Positions 35,997 through 48,345 of a stretch of 64,000 nt of DNA are shown one piece after another (within the stretch, counting starts at the first letter, position 1; every line of letters starts with the position of its first letter). A model generated the notes under the pieces. That model had not been told where the DNA came from and ran no database searches. It was given only the letters and a program-made list of their open reading frames with translations. The stretch comes from Glycine soja. Lineage: Eukaryota; Streptophyta; Magnoliopsida; Fabales; Fabaceae. The translations under genes and the position numbers were made by a program. The stretch lies in contig NC_041021.1 in the NCBI RefSeq assembly GCF_004193775.1, positions 5,962,001 through 6,026,000 on the forward strand, written 5' to 3'.

Positions 35997-36779
35997 TAAG
36001 TGTTGAACATTTGATCACTATGTCTTAAATTTATGGTTTACAATTTTGTTGCTTTTTTCTTTGTTGTGGAGTCAATATTGTGCTTTGTTGGTTCAACTTA
36101 CTTGATTAGTACATAAGCTTCCAAATTTCTAATGTTTTCCTTCTAAAATTTTCATGACGTTGTCCATTCAACGACAAATTTTGGATTTGGTTCTGATGAG
36201 AAAACTATCAAGCTAGTTTTTGAACAAATGAAGGTGATGTATAACAAAGCTTGTATACTTTATTGTTTATAATTTATTCTATCATAACTTATCTGAACAA
36301 TATTAAAGTTATTTTATTCCATTTCATCTCAGTTTCATTTCATTCTTCCTATCATTAAAGATCCACACAATGTTAGGTATCATCATGTCATGTCATGTGT
36401 GCTCAAAAACAAACTTTATGCCGCAGGTTCATAGATACATATAGGAAATTTCAATCCATCACAAATTATTCTTGCTAGGGAGAAACTATAATGTTTCTAT
36501 GATACAAAACTAGGCTTGCAATCCCTTTGAGATCTTTCCTTTGAGAATATTTCACTAATGTTGAGAGCTTGTTATAGTTCTTTGGCTTGTTATAGAAAAT
36601 TTGTTATTGTTCATCAAGGTAATTTTATTCTGCTATATTTTCTTTGTTAATAATACCAAATGATTTCGTAACTAATGTGATATTGTAATGAAAATAATAT
36701 TTTAATTTAAAATTAATATATTTTTTGTAAATTAGTTTTAGTTGGTTCATTGTAAAAGCAAACAAAATATTTAAAATTT

Positions 36780-37164
36780 TTGCAAAAAGCAACATCAGTT
36801 GGTCTAAAACCAATGTCAAAGAACATTCAACATCGGTTTTTGAAAAAACTGATGTTATTTTTTGCATCACAACATCAATTTTGGCTAAAACCGATGTAGA
36901 AAGTGTCTTTCTACATCAGTTTTGGTCAAAATCGATGTTGTAACTTTTTAATAAAACCGATGTTGGTTTTCTGCATATTTTACATTTTTTTGGTTTATTT
37001 CTTATATTACCTCATCGGTTTCTTAAAACTAATGTTGTGTATTGTATTTTAACATCGGTTTTCATAACTGATATTAACGTTGATACTTTTAACGTTGATA
37101 GTTTCAATATCAATTTTGAACCGATGTTGAATGTCCAAAATAACCGATGTTAAAAGTAGTAGTG
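36780..37164. repeat. CACTA-type right subterminal region and end
   Basis: ACATCGGTTTT/AACCGATGT motifs in both orientations run up to a terminal AAAAGTAGTAGTG at 37164. Same motif family as the ends at 12786 and 21365. No left end was found; it may have been removed or displaced by the gypsy insertion at 31-35.6 kb. Confidence 0.65.
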
Positions 37165-40100
37165 TTAGATTTTATATCTTGTTTTGTTTTACAAAGAAAA
37201 ATTGTTTCTCTCATCGTTTGATACAGTCTGATCTCTAAGTGTTTAAGGTCTATTTATCAGATGATAAACATATTTTTAGACGTAGAAATAGTTTTAAATA
37301 GTTAAAAACACAATTTAATCCCCCTTTTTGTGTTATTTGCTTCTACACATATAGAACAATTGTAATTTAGTTTGATCTTTAAGTATTTTTTATTTTTTTT
37401 ATTCATTATGTTAGATTTCTTTTGTCATGACATTATGTATTTTTGTAAAAACTCGCAATATTTTTTTGTAAACATATTTGATAATTGATAATTTTGGTTT
37501 CTGAATATGTAAATTAGTGACAATTTGGTCTCTAAAAGATTTTTTATTTAGTTCATAAACATGTAATTAAGAAGTGTGATAATAGCATCTTGAAAAAAAT
37601 TAGTCTTCAAAAAATATAACTTATTGAAAAATTGGTATGTGAACACTATAGCTTAAAGCCAAAATGGTTTCACAAAACATAACAACAGAACACACATGTC
37701 ACACTCTTTACATATTTAATCACTAAACCAAAATTTTGTTCTTTTATGACTAAATGGCTTACACCTTTCAAGACCAAAATGGTCACTTATCCAAAAATAT
37801 CATAAACTATTTTTTGCTCCCACTAAGAAAAATTTATGGATCCACCACTACCTCTGGCCCTTCAGTTACTTCATCACTAGACACCATATGCCCAAGACTT
37901 CCGTTTGTGAGCCCTTGCCTTTCATTCCTTAGGTTGCTAAGCTTTGTCTTCCATTATAGGCAACATGTCACTGCATGTTCCTAACTTAACAGTACTCATA
38001 ACTTACTATCTAATAATTAATATCTTTGGTCTCAAGTCACTAACTACCAACACGTATCCAAGGTCTATGTCTTACAGTACAAGGATATCTCCAGTCCCAA
38101 CTTCATTGAGCACCAGTTCAACGTAACCATCTATGTGTCACATTACACAGATAATTATGGTCACACTTTCTCTAACTACAAGTGGAAGGTATTTAGCTCT
38201 GCCTCAATTAGCTAAGGATTACTATTACAGTATTAAAAAACATATAGTTATATAGTGGAAATGCATTAAAATAGTATAATAAACATTTATGAAATACAAT
38301 AGTGCATATATCAAATTGATATTACCGCCAAAATTGGATCACAAATTTAGAATCAATACACAAAAAAATGGAACTAAAAAGGTGAAGAAATACCAAAACC
38401 AAAAAAGATAAAAATGGATATGATGCCACAAACAAAAATCGTTTGATAAGTCGAGGAAGATTCGCTACAAAGAATGTGTTTCTTTGATAAGAATCAAAAG
38501 GTTCTAATCCAAGAGCCAATAGGGAACTCTTGCACATAGCACAAAGTTTAATCTCAAACTTGATCCAAAATCTCCCTTGCAAAATGTTAAGAGTCCTATT
38601 TATACTACTAACTAACAAGGCCCAACAAGTTAAACACAAAATTACATAAATTCTTTAATCTATTATTTGACTCCAATGTAGCCTCCAACCTCCTTTTTTT
38701 AGACCTTTATCATTCCCTCTATCTTGAAAAAAATTGACCTCGAATTCAGTGCTAAGATACCTACATCATAAATTAACACAAAAAGACATGTACGTTTTAC
38801 TTTAGAGGAAAGTAGGGAACCTCTTATTGAATTACCTTGTAACCATCCTCCTAGGTCAAAGACACACACACACATCATTTGCAATACAATTTATGACTAA
38901 TGGAACAATACGTTATTCCTAGCATTTTCAACTTTAATGCCCCCACCACACATCTGATGTACATTTAGTTTCATGTTTAACGTAACCAATAAAATTTTAT
39001 CATGAGATTCTCCATGTAATAACATTATAGGCATACAAAACGTCTTATCCTTTAACATATGTGCTTCATGCTTATAGAGTTCATCACTCCCAATCTTGTT
39101 ACAAACAAAAAAACACATGGAAGAAGTCTCATAATGATCATACAAACCCAAATGATATGCATTAATCTTAAAACTCAAGGACTTGTTCCCATCACCTAAA
39201 ACAATATCATATATGCAAGCCAAAAGTAACATTCAGTAAACAAGCATTTTGATTTAACACATTGTACAACTGTAACACCTTTCTTCCTTGGAACAGATAC
39301 ACTTAATATTTTTAAAATATGTTCACAGTTGAATTTAATTCAAAGGGATGTAACGACTTTCCAAAAACTTTTTGTGGTAAAGAAGCATTACATGACTATC
39401 TTCGTAAACTTAAGAAAATAGTTCAGTCAATAATATAATTTATAGTTAAAGTAATCTTGGCACTCTAGTGGCCATGCAATTCATACTGAATAAAAAAATA
39501 AAGAAAACTACTAATGAATTGAAAACAAAATAAATTTATAAAATCCATACCTAATGCTACATTATTTTAGAGCACCCATAACCATAAAATTTAAAGATAA
39601 TAAAGTAGAGGCCTAAGTCTTTCTTTCAGCACTATCATTGTAACTTTCTATAGAGACACACATGCAAGGGGTCAATTCATCCTAAACACAAGCAAGTCAA
39701 AGAGATGAGGTGTGAGATACATCTCAAATAAATTTCAAGCTTAAGTAATTCATAAAGAAATAAATTGCATATATGAATATTTACGTCTCACAAACACACC
39801 ACTACCAAATTAAACGTCACTTACACTCAAACTCATATGAAATACGACGCACATTAGACTCAAACTCGTATACATGTGGTATCATTTTCGAAAACATTAT
39901 GAATGTAATCCAGGAGTCCATGTAGTCGATGAATTGTCACACAATGGGCAATTGACATTATCACTCTCACCAAGATGACACCACCAACGATGCATTATGG
40001 TGTTCTAGCTTTGCAAGGATACTCCAACCCATGTGATCAACATGAGCTTAAAAGAGATTTTAAACCGTTACACCACCCCCAAGGTAAAAGTCATTTGTTA

Positions 40101-40918
40101 ACTCATTCATTACCTTTCGGTTATGTTCATAAACGTTCTTCACTTTAAAGCACATATGCACAACATGATGCATGGTTCACAAACAATACGTACATGGTTT
40201 ATTTCCAAAGTCCCGTGGAGATTCCTATCCCACGAGGGCTAGGTTTTCCTCACAGACAACATGATGCCGGAAGAGTTGGAAACCTTAGTGATGTAATTGG
40301 GGTCCCACTCATCATGCTAATTTTGTATTGGTGTTGAATTCCTTTAGTCATTGTGACGACTAAATATCAAATGATGATTCCCTTTAGGTGATTGACTTAA
40401 GGAAGGGATTTTGTTCCTTTGTTGGGTTCTTGGTCCACTCCAAAGAGCTTTTCCCGCAATTGATCAATAAACTAAAGTTTCTAAATTAGGCTACTCCTAT
40501 GTGGAATTGCGCTAAAGGAAGCAATAAATGACTAAAAGCAATAAAGAAACTTAAAGAAGTAGGCAAAATAAAGCAAATAAGCGAAATGATGCAAATAGTA
40601 ATAGGCAGGAAAATGACTAGGTTTTGTGTATTGATGTCTTTGTCCCTTGCTACAATACTTGTGATAGGCCCTATTCATAATTACCGACTAATGGCTACAT
40701 TAGCTGAAACACTATTAAGAATCCCTAAAATCTAGGAGATCATGGTTATCATCCCTTCAATCGCTTCCTTGTTTGTCATTCGCCCATGTTCTCTGAAATG
40801 GCCTACACACTATTCAAAGTATTTTGTCTAAGTCACTTGACCATTTTACCCCAATTTAGCCACTTCAGCCACCTCAATCAGTTTCCTTGTCCTAGTCATA
40901 TCCAATAAACATTTGTTC
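37165..40918. other. Unassigned repeat-like DNA with one orphan exon
   Basis: No convincing gene beyond the exon at 38078-38188. A minus-strand frame near 38700-38880 ends with NSRSIFFKIEGMIKV, faintly like the last residues of gypsy polyproteins; too weak to call. The part at 39.6-40.9 kb reads like decayed LTR or UTR sequence. Confidence 0.4.
38078..38188 (+). other. Orphan exon, 37 codons, source gene unknown
   Basis: A 111-bp block lies between TCTTACAG and GTATTT and is fully open. It encodes YKDISSPNFIEHQFNVTIYV then SHYTDNYGHTFSNYKWK. The composition and clean splice sites indicate a real protein exon. I do not recognise the family. No neighbouring exon was found. Confidence 0.5.
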
Positions 40919-41677
40919 CTCCAATGGCTAAATTATTAGGTGTTAACATTTATAAAATTATTCCCAAGTAGAGAAATTTACTTATAAATTTTAATTATTA
41001 ATTTTTGTAGATAAATGAGATGAAAATAAATCAAAATTATATAAAAAAATTCTATTTAACAAGCTCAACTATTTTATCAGTATTTTTCTCATCACACCTT
41101 TTTCGTGATGCAATTAGAAAAGTTTAATTAGTACAAATTATAATTATTTTTATTTTCACTCATTTTAATTTATTATTGAATTAAATCCAAATAAAATTCA
41201 CATAACAACAATATTTCATTGAACTTAATTATCATGATACATATTTTTAAATCTATTGTTTGTTGAATAAAGTTCACATAATAGCACATGTCTCATTGAG
41301 CTTTATTTTTGAATTAGCAAGCATAGCATTTTTGGGCTTAGATATGTTTTTTTTTTTGTAGAGATAGCATGTTATACTTTAGAGGAGATGCCTTACTTAA
41401 GTTATGTAGAATCACTATTTTTAACAAAGCTCTCTCTGTGTATTTAACTTAGTTGCATTTCCATAAATTGAACTCGAGACCATTGATTAAGATGAAAAAA
41501 TTCCAGACTAACTAATCTACGTGCTTAGTAATAATTAATAGGTCTAACATGACTTTGACCTAATTAATATATTTCCATAAATGATTTTAAAATCTTTGAC
41601 TATAATCCTAACTTTAAATTATATTACCTTTTTATAAATAAATTTCTTAAGGCTTTAAAAACTTTTGTTGCGATGTG

Positions 41678-41685
41678 CATAAAAG
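41678..41685 (+). promoter_or_regulatory. Candidate TATA box of AHL copy B
   Basis: CATAAAAG lies about 290 bp upstream of the ancestral ATG (41966). It is conserved at the same place before copy C (57539-57546). Confidence 0.4.
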
Positions 41686-41965
41686 AGCCCCACTTTCAAA
41701 AAACCTACTCACATTACCTTCCTCAGAAAGCCCCTCGATTCTTGTTTACTAAAAAAAATTCGTAGAAGTCATTATCAGTACCACACTATAAATTTATTCA
41801 CAAACAAAACTTCACACCATTAAAACCAAGGCTTTTAGATCTTGCCCTATCTAACTCTCTCGCCCAAAACATTTTATCTCTTTTTCTTTCACTCCACACC
41901 TCTTGAAACACTTCAAACACCATTACATTTTGTGCCTCCTCTTATTTCATTCTCCTCTTTTCACA

Positions 41966-42744
41966 ATGACCCACAATTCCATGACAATCTCCTTCTCCCA
42001 AAACTCATCACCTTTGACTTAGACTCGACATCCTCCCGGGACAACCACACTAGCTCCTCCTCCCAACGCTCTTGTTGTCCACCATCACCTACTACAAACC
42101 AACCCCTAGAGAATCTACCTCTTACAAACTCACCCACCAAGAAGCCACGTGGCAGGTTCGCGGGCTCCAAGAACAAGCCCAAGACCACCCCCTTCCTGGT
42201 GGCCCAACCCATGGAACCCAGCATGAAGGTCATCATTGTCAATGTGACCTCGAGTAGCGATATCATTGAGTCCATTCTTGATGTTGTTCATCGAGGCCAT
42301 GTTAGCCTCACTGTCCTCAGTTCCTCTGGAACGATCATGGAAGTAACCCTCCATAACTCTTCGCATGGTGCTGGTGCCCTCCCACTTTGCGGGCCCTTCA
42401 CCTTGCTCTCCCTGAACGGCTCCTACTTATACAACAACCACTACACCCTTCATCCTGGAGCCACCCTTGTCCCTCCCTTATCCTTTGGGATTAGCTTTTC
42501 CACCTCTCAAGGGCAAGTCTTTGGCGGTGCCATTGGCGGTAGAGTCATTGCCGGTAATGATGTCAGCCTTTCAATTTGCACCTTCAAGAACCCTGTGATG
42601 TACAAGTATGCCTCTAGAGACAAAGAAAAGAATGAGGGTAACAATAATAACAACAACAATTATAACAATAACTCTAAAGATTTTATTGGAAGTAGTGAGT
42701 TGTTGGGGTTCAACATGATTAGTTGTGGAGTCCGTGGGTGGTGA
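41966..42744 (+). pseudogene. AHL (AT-hook/PPC) gene copy B, frameshifted near the start
   Basis: The PPC domain and C-terminus are open (GHVSLTVLSSSGTIMEV, GPFTLLSL, GQVFGGAIGGRVIAG, TFKNPVMYKYASRDKE, an Asn-rich run, then KDFIGSSELLGFNMIS). The ATG matching the start of copy C is at 41966, but relative to copy C one base is missing between it and the FDLDSTSS stretch, so that frame stops at 42020-42022. The downstream frame is open leftwards into 5' UTR sequence to 41842 yet has no ATG before 42211, which lies past the AT-hook. The AT-hook core reads RGRF (42148-42159) instead of RGRP. A 5-bp deletion alters the last residues. AHL proteins are nuclear regulators that bind AT-rich DNA; this copy is probably dead, or at best makes a PPC-only product. 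Confidence 0.8.
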
Positions 42745-45550
42745 ATGATATGAAAGTGACAACATGGGAGCAAGAACACAACAAATAAATGAAGATCTAT
42801 CTCTCAAAATGTGTCAATTTTTTTGTGTTTTTTTTGGGTCTTGTTGGAAGTGTGTTAGTTGTTACATTGTGTCATGAGGGTAAAATAAGTGGATGGCTCT
42901 CTACAAACACTATTTGCTAGCGCTTTTTGTTGGGTGAAAAAATATGTTTCAACCTATCTATTTTAAATGAAATTCTTCAATTAATCAATGTCTCTTTCTT
43001 TTTTCAAATCAATTTTATTTTTCCATTCATGCGATTTGTTCCTTTGAGAGAATTGTGAGTTCATGAAAAATCAAATATCTTTTGGCAATGCGTGATGGTT
43101 TTTTTGGAATTCTTGTAGATGGAATAGATAGATTTAGTAGTGGAAACGAATATTGTATTGTTGACAATAAATTCTAATCAACACAATGAGAGATAAAGAA
43201 ACAGAAGAGTGAGATATGATGATATGATAAGTCATATAATGTAACGAGGATAGAAAAAATGAGTTATTTACATTAAATGAGTTATTGTATAGTTGAGCTG
43301 TCTATTATCATGTTAAGTGGAAATTTTAGTTTCGTTGTGTGTCTAATGTAGCCAATGATAATGTGTGCCAATGGGTGGTTATGGAATTTCATAGCATAGC
43401 AGAGTGTGTTTCTTTGTTTTGCTTCCTCGTCAATAGATGTTTGATTTATGATCTCCAATGTTGAGCATGAAGACAACGAAAGAGAAATTGAGAAGCTATG
43501 TTAATGGTGCATGGTGCTTTGAACAAACAGGCCACAAATGGCTCATTAGACAACACCATGTGTCAATTCAAGTTGCTTTCATTATTCCTTTATGAATAAT
43601 GCACGGAAATTCTCCTTCTCTTTTTCGTTATTAAAGACCATTACATCATTTCTGTTATAAAGTGTCATGCATTTCATAAATCTCTAATTCTGTTACTTTT
43701 ATGAATTCTTTAATTACATCCTTATTTATTAGACATTTAATTTTTTAAAATAAAATTAATAAGACATTTTTTACAGTCAATGGCACCATTAAAAATATAT
43801 AAATTGATTTATACTGTAAAGATTTACGTTTTGTTTGACTGTTTGGGCTTGGACACACATCTTGCATTTGATGTATACCGGCCTAGTATCTTCCAGCTCA
43901 TGGTCTAGTTAGATACTTCATCTGTCATATAATAATTATCATGTAAAAAAATAAGTCTATAAATAATTGTTATTTTTAATGTAACAAGAAAAAATGTTGC
44001 TTATAATATTAATAATATGAACAACAAAATCTATATATAAATTAAGGATAATAAGGTTAACTTTATAAAAATTTTACTCTCATTTATTTATTTATTAAAT
44101 TTTTTGTCTATATAAAAAAACTTAAAATGACAAATATTATGTAACAAATGGAGTACCTAAGGTATTATCAAAGTTTATTAAAAAGTGTATATTAACGAAG
44201 TGTTGGAAACCTTTACACGCCATTTTGAATTCTTAGTATACACACTCAACTAGAATGTTTATGTTTTGACAACCACAATGAGTGACTTAAACATGTCTAT
44301 TCTAAAGCAGCAATTGTAAACCAGATGCTATTGCACCATTAAATTATAATACATTTAGTTTTTATTTATTTTTAGCATGAAATATTTATATTATTTATCA
44401 ATGATATATTTATATTTATCAATGAATAATTTGTTGACTATAATAAATTATTTTTTTTATAAATTTGACCTGTAACAACTAATATATTAAATTTGTACAA
44501 GATAGCTCTTAATGAAACTCTCTAAATATTTTCATTATTTAATTACAAATATGGCCAACAAATTATTCATTTTTGATGTGGCATTGACAATACTCCTTTG
44601 ACTAGCGTTTTCAACCATGTATTGGCCTACATTAAAGTATGTCTCAAAACTGTTTGATACATGTTTCTAAAACAACCAGACAGTTTGGACTACGGTCAGT
44701 CAACCTTTAAAAATATTTGATCGAGATGACTTTCTACATAGTCTAGCATCTTTTTGCTGGTCAAAGTCTCAGATATAGTTGAACTAAATTGTTTTTCTTA
44801 TCAGTTAATTATTTAAATTGGTTTAAAATTTAATAAAACTAATGTTCATAGATTTAACAAAAACCCATTCCATGTGATTCAAACTTGCATTTAAATTTAT
44901 TTTAAATATAAATTTATATTAAATTATGTTACCATTTGAAAATTTAGTTTTACATATTTTCCAATTAGATAATTTATATAATTGTGAGAATTTAACCAGA
45001 ATATACTAATAGTGGATAAAATTATCACATCACCATATAATTACATATTATTATAGATTATTATATAATTTAGGCTTAAATATGTTTTTTCTTACAAATA
45101 ATATTCATTTTTATTTTACAACCTAAATTTCACTAAAAAAAATACTACGCGGAATGTTTTTTATGTTTGATTATAACATCTGTTGGGATTCGTTAAGTGA
45201 TGATATAATATTCATTTAGTCTTTAATATTATTCCTTTATTACAAGTATGAAAAATATATTTAAGACTATAATTTATAGATATTTATTTATAATAAAATT
45301 CGTGACTCTTGTAATACCTATTAAAATTTATAACAATTTTTTTAAAATATAGATTTAGCGATAATTTTTAATTTATTATTAACATAAAAATTAAATTTCG
45401 CTTGTAATGCTTTGACACCTCGTTTAAGAGGGTTGAATATTGTTTTTTTAATCTGTTATATGATTTTTTGAAATTGAGTTTATTAATATTTCAAATATTA
45501 TTATTTTAATTATATATTTTTTATGAAAAGTATTTGCTTCACATTAAAAA

Positions 45551-45552
45551 TA

Positions 45553-45604
<52 letters not shown>

Positions 45605-45605
45605 T
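45551..45605. repeat. (AAT)n microsatellite
   Basis: About 17 AAT/TAA units within a block of copy B that copy C lacks. Confidence 0.95.
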
Positions 45606-46078
45606 ATTAACTTTTTTGATTGTGATTATTTCAAATTATCATATAATTGAATTTCCTGGAACATTTGGACTATTTCATTTTTTACCAAAATAGCCATTTT
45701 CAAGTAGTGTTCAATTGATTACATATTAATCAATACTCGATTGATTGGTTTGAGGTTATGGACAAAAAAGATTTGTCTAAGTCACTTTGAATAAGTAAAT
45801 GCAGACACACTCGCATATCACCCGAATGACCCATTTGTAACAATACTTTATTTTTGTAATTTTCTAATTGTTTCAAAGTTGTATAAATTGAATTAATTAT
45901 ATTCAATTTTTCTTGTTCGATATCATAATAGCCATTCACCGTTGCTGATTCACACAAGATTCCACGTGCCCCATGCTACTTGGGTCAAAACATAAGCTAG
46001 TGATGCTTTCTGCTAGTGATTACCTTTGAAGAATTGAATTGTAAATTATTTTTTTCATAATAATATAGAATGACTTTT

Positions 46079-47030
46079 CACTACTAAAAAAATACTTTTT
46101 ACAATGCGTATTTAAAGATGATTGTCGAAAAATTGTGTTAGAAAGAAATGTGGTGGTATTTTTGTAAATAAATACAATCATTCTACAGTGGTTTATTGAA
46201 AATCGTCTTAGAAGGTTGTCATTCTAAGACAATTTTGTAAAAACCATCTTCAAAGGTTGTCATCTAAGACGGTTTTGTAAAAACTATCTTAGATGATTTT
46301 TTGTTGTTTTTAATATTAGATGTCTTCCCCTACTCTCACGGACTCTATGTATTCTCACTCTCCCTCTCACTCTCTGACTCCCCATCTAGGATTCCCAAGC
46401 CATAGTGTCAAGGACCAAGGGAAACTCTCTGTCAACACCTCCTAGATCAAATCCATGTCTTGCTTATCCCTCCCATCGCCGGTGCCATGGGGAACATCAT
46501 GTCATCTGAGATGAAGGTCCTGAAGAAATTCATCATGCAAAAAATGTTGGCCAGCGTGAAGGGATGGTCATTGTCATCAAGTATAAGGGATTGACATCAG
46601 GATTCAACCTATCTACAAGTTTTTCCAGTCCCTCAATTCCATGTTTTCCTACACAGTTGATAAACATAAACGAATGACAGTGGAAACATTATTTGTAACA
46701 AATCCATTTTTAATAATTCTTAAAAACAACAAAATGAAATACCTATTCTAAAAAAGGTTTTACAATATGTGTTGTCCAAGCAAGGAAGGTGTTAAGTACC
46801 TGTCTCACTAACTGAACCTCTTGAGTGGGTACTGGAACGCGAGCATCAGCATTTTGAACTTCCTCAACACCAACCTTAACTTGATCATTGCCCAAAGGAA
46901 CATTGTGGACGGTCGTCGATCCCTCATGAACTCTTCCAAAAACAACCAGTCGAGGAGGATTTTCATCGACATACAACCCACATTATTTTGAGTCACCCAT
47001 TTCTAGGTCCTTCCCTTAGGTATCGACACA
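46079..47030. mobile_element. CACTA element remnant, left end and ORF piece
   Basis: CACTACTAAAAAAATACTTT begins at 46079, followed by subterminal TCTAAGACAATTTTGTAAAA-type motifs. About 650 bp inside, a minus-strand coding remnant typical of plant CACTA elements occurs (46743-47030). The right end is not found. The first 400 bp are shared with 60371-60755. Confidence 0.65.
46743..47030 (-). pseudogene. CACTA-associated protein remnant
   Basis: The minus-strand frame encodes YVDENPPRLVVFGRVHEGST, then VKVGVEEVQNADARVPVP and LNTFLAWTTHIVKP. This resembles the C-terminal conserved region of proteins encoded by plant En/Spm-like CACTA elements (pattern: GRV...V.V.V......PVP......F..WP.HLV). An in-frame stop lies before the Tyr-Val-Asp stretch, and the rest of the protein is missing. 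Assignment is from recall of the pattern; the DNA context (CACTA end at 46079) agrees. Confidence 0.55.
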
Positions 47031-47169
47031 AGTTTCCTTTATGCTGACACGAGCAGCAGAAGAACAAACCTCAACCCACATTTGTTTGAGTTTTCTCTAT
47101 ATTTTTTCAGTAACATTGATTTTTGGTAAAAGGGATGCTAAGACGAGTTTGTTAACATCAATTTTTTAA

Positions 47170-48345
47170 ATGGATGTTAAAAGTGTTTTTTCTAAATGTC
47201 TTTATTGAAGAAGTGTATGTTAAACAACCTTCTGGTTTTGAAGATCATACTCTTCTAGAACATGTTTTCAAACTTAGAAAGTCCATGTATGTTCTAAAAT
47301 GGGCATCGTGCTTGGTATGATGGACTAAGTTCTTTTCTTTTAGAAAATGACTTTATGAGAGGCAAGGTAGACACTACTCTTTTTAGAAGAGAAGTTTTCA
47401 AAGATTTCATTATAGTTAAAATATATGTAGATCATATTATTTTTGGAGCTACTAATGAATCTTTCTGCAAGGATTTCTCTGATATGATGAAGAGTGAGTT
47501 TGAAATGAGCATGATGGGAGAACTTAAGTTCTTTTTGGGGCTTTAGATCAAGCAAGATAACAATGGTATATTCATTCACCAGCAGAAATGCATTAAGGAA
47601 CTTCTAAAGAAGTTCAAGATGGAGGATGTTAAACCAATGAAAAATCTCATGCATTCTTCCAATCCTCTAAGTATAGACAATTTAGGTAAACCAATAGATC
47701 AGATGATTTATAGAGGTATGATTGATTCACTTTTCTATCTAAATGCAAGTAGACCTAATATTATGTATAGTGTATGTCTATGTGCTAGATTTCAGTTTGA
47801 TTCTCGAGAGTCACATCTTCAAGTTGTTAAGAGGATCTTACGATATCTAATAGGAATTATTGACCAAAGTTTGTTTTATAAGAAATATCAAGATTTCAAG
47901 TTAGTAGGATATTGTTATGCAAACTATGTAAGAAACAAAGTAGAATAAAAAAGCACAAGTAGAGGATTCCATTATATTGGAAGTCTGATATATTGGGAAA
48001 ACAAGAAGCATAACTCCATTGGTTTATCCCCAGTTGAAGCTAAATATGTGTTTGTTGTAAGTTGTTGCTCATAACTATTATGGGTAAAGTATTAGGTAGA
48101 AGATTACTCTAGTTTTGAAACAATATTCCTATATATTATGACAATACTAGTGTAATCAATCTATCTAAGAATCCCATACTTCATTCAAAGGTTGAGCATA
48201 TTGAGATAGGATATCATTTCATTTGTGATTATGTGCAAAAATATGTTTTGGTATAAAATTCATAGACACAAATCATCAATGGGTTGATATCTTTACTAAG
48301 TCTTTGTCTAAAGACTGTTTCGTTTGTATTAGGAACATTTAAATA
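47170..48345 (+). pseudogene. Ty1/copia RT-RNase H relic (SIRE-like)
   Basis: Broken plus-strand frames carry copia RT and RNase H text: VKQPSGFEDHTLLEHVFKL, a YVDHIIFGATNESFCKDF stretch with the catalytic YVDD changed to YVDH, FEMSMMGELKFFLGL, YRGMIDSLFYLNASRPNIMY and LRYLIGIIDQSLFYKK. Then come decayed RNase H pieces with many stops to about 48345. The wording is closest to SIRE/Maximus-type elements. It is old, with frameshifts and stops throughout, and lacks integrase and LTRs. Confidence 0.8.

Larger units (their letters stand above)
40919..46480. repeat. AHL segmental duplication, copy B (5.6 kb)
   Basis: Homologous to 56718-60755 from CTCCAATGGCTAAATT to CTTGCTTATCCCTCC. It contains the AHL promoter region, the AHL gene, a 3' flank partly shared with 1-1110 and 26240-27340, and a CACTA end at 46079. 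Two blocks, about 43.90-44.72 kb and 45.16-45.90 kb, have no counterpart in copy C. From 42745 to 46078 no gene is seen. Confidence 0.85.

Noticed and set aside
38699..39232. Minus-strand frames as a gypsy polyprotein end
   Set aside because: Only a few terminal residues look familiar; no RT, RNase H or integrase motif is present.
41842..42743. A 300-residue AHL protein starting at 41842
   Set aside because: That frame begins with TTG, not ATG; its first 60 or so codons are pyrimidine-rich 5' UTR-like sequence, and the ancestral ATG lies in another frame.
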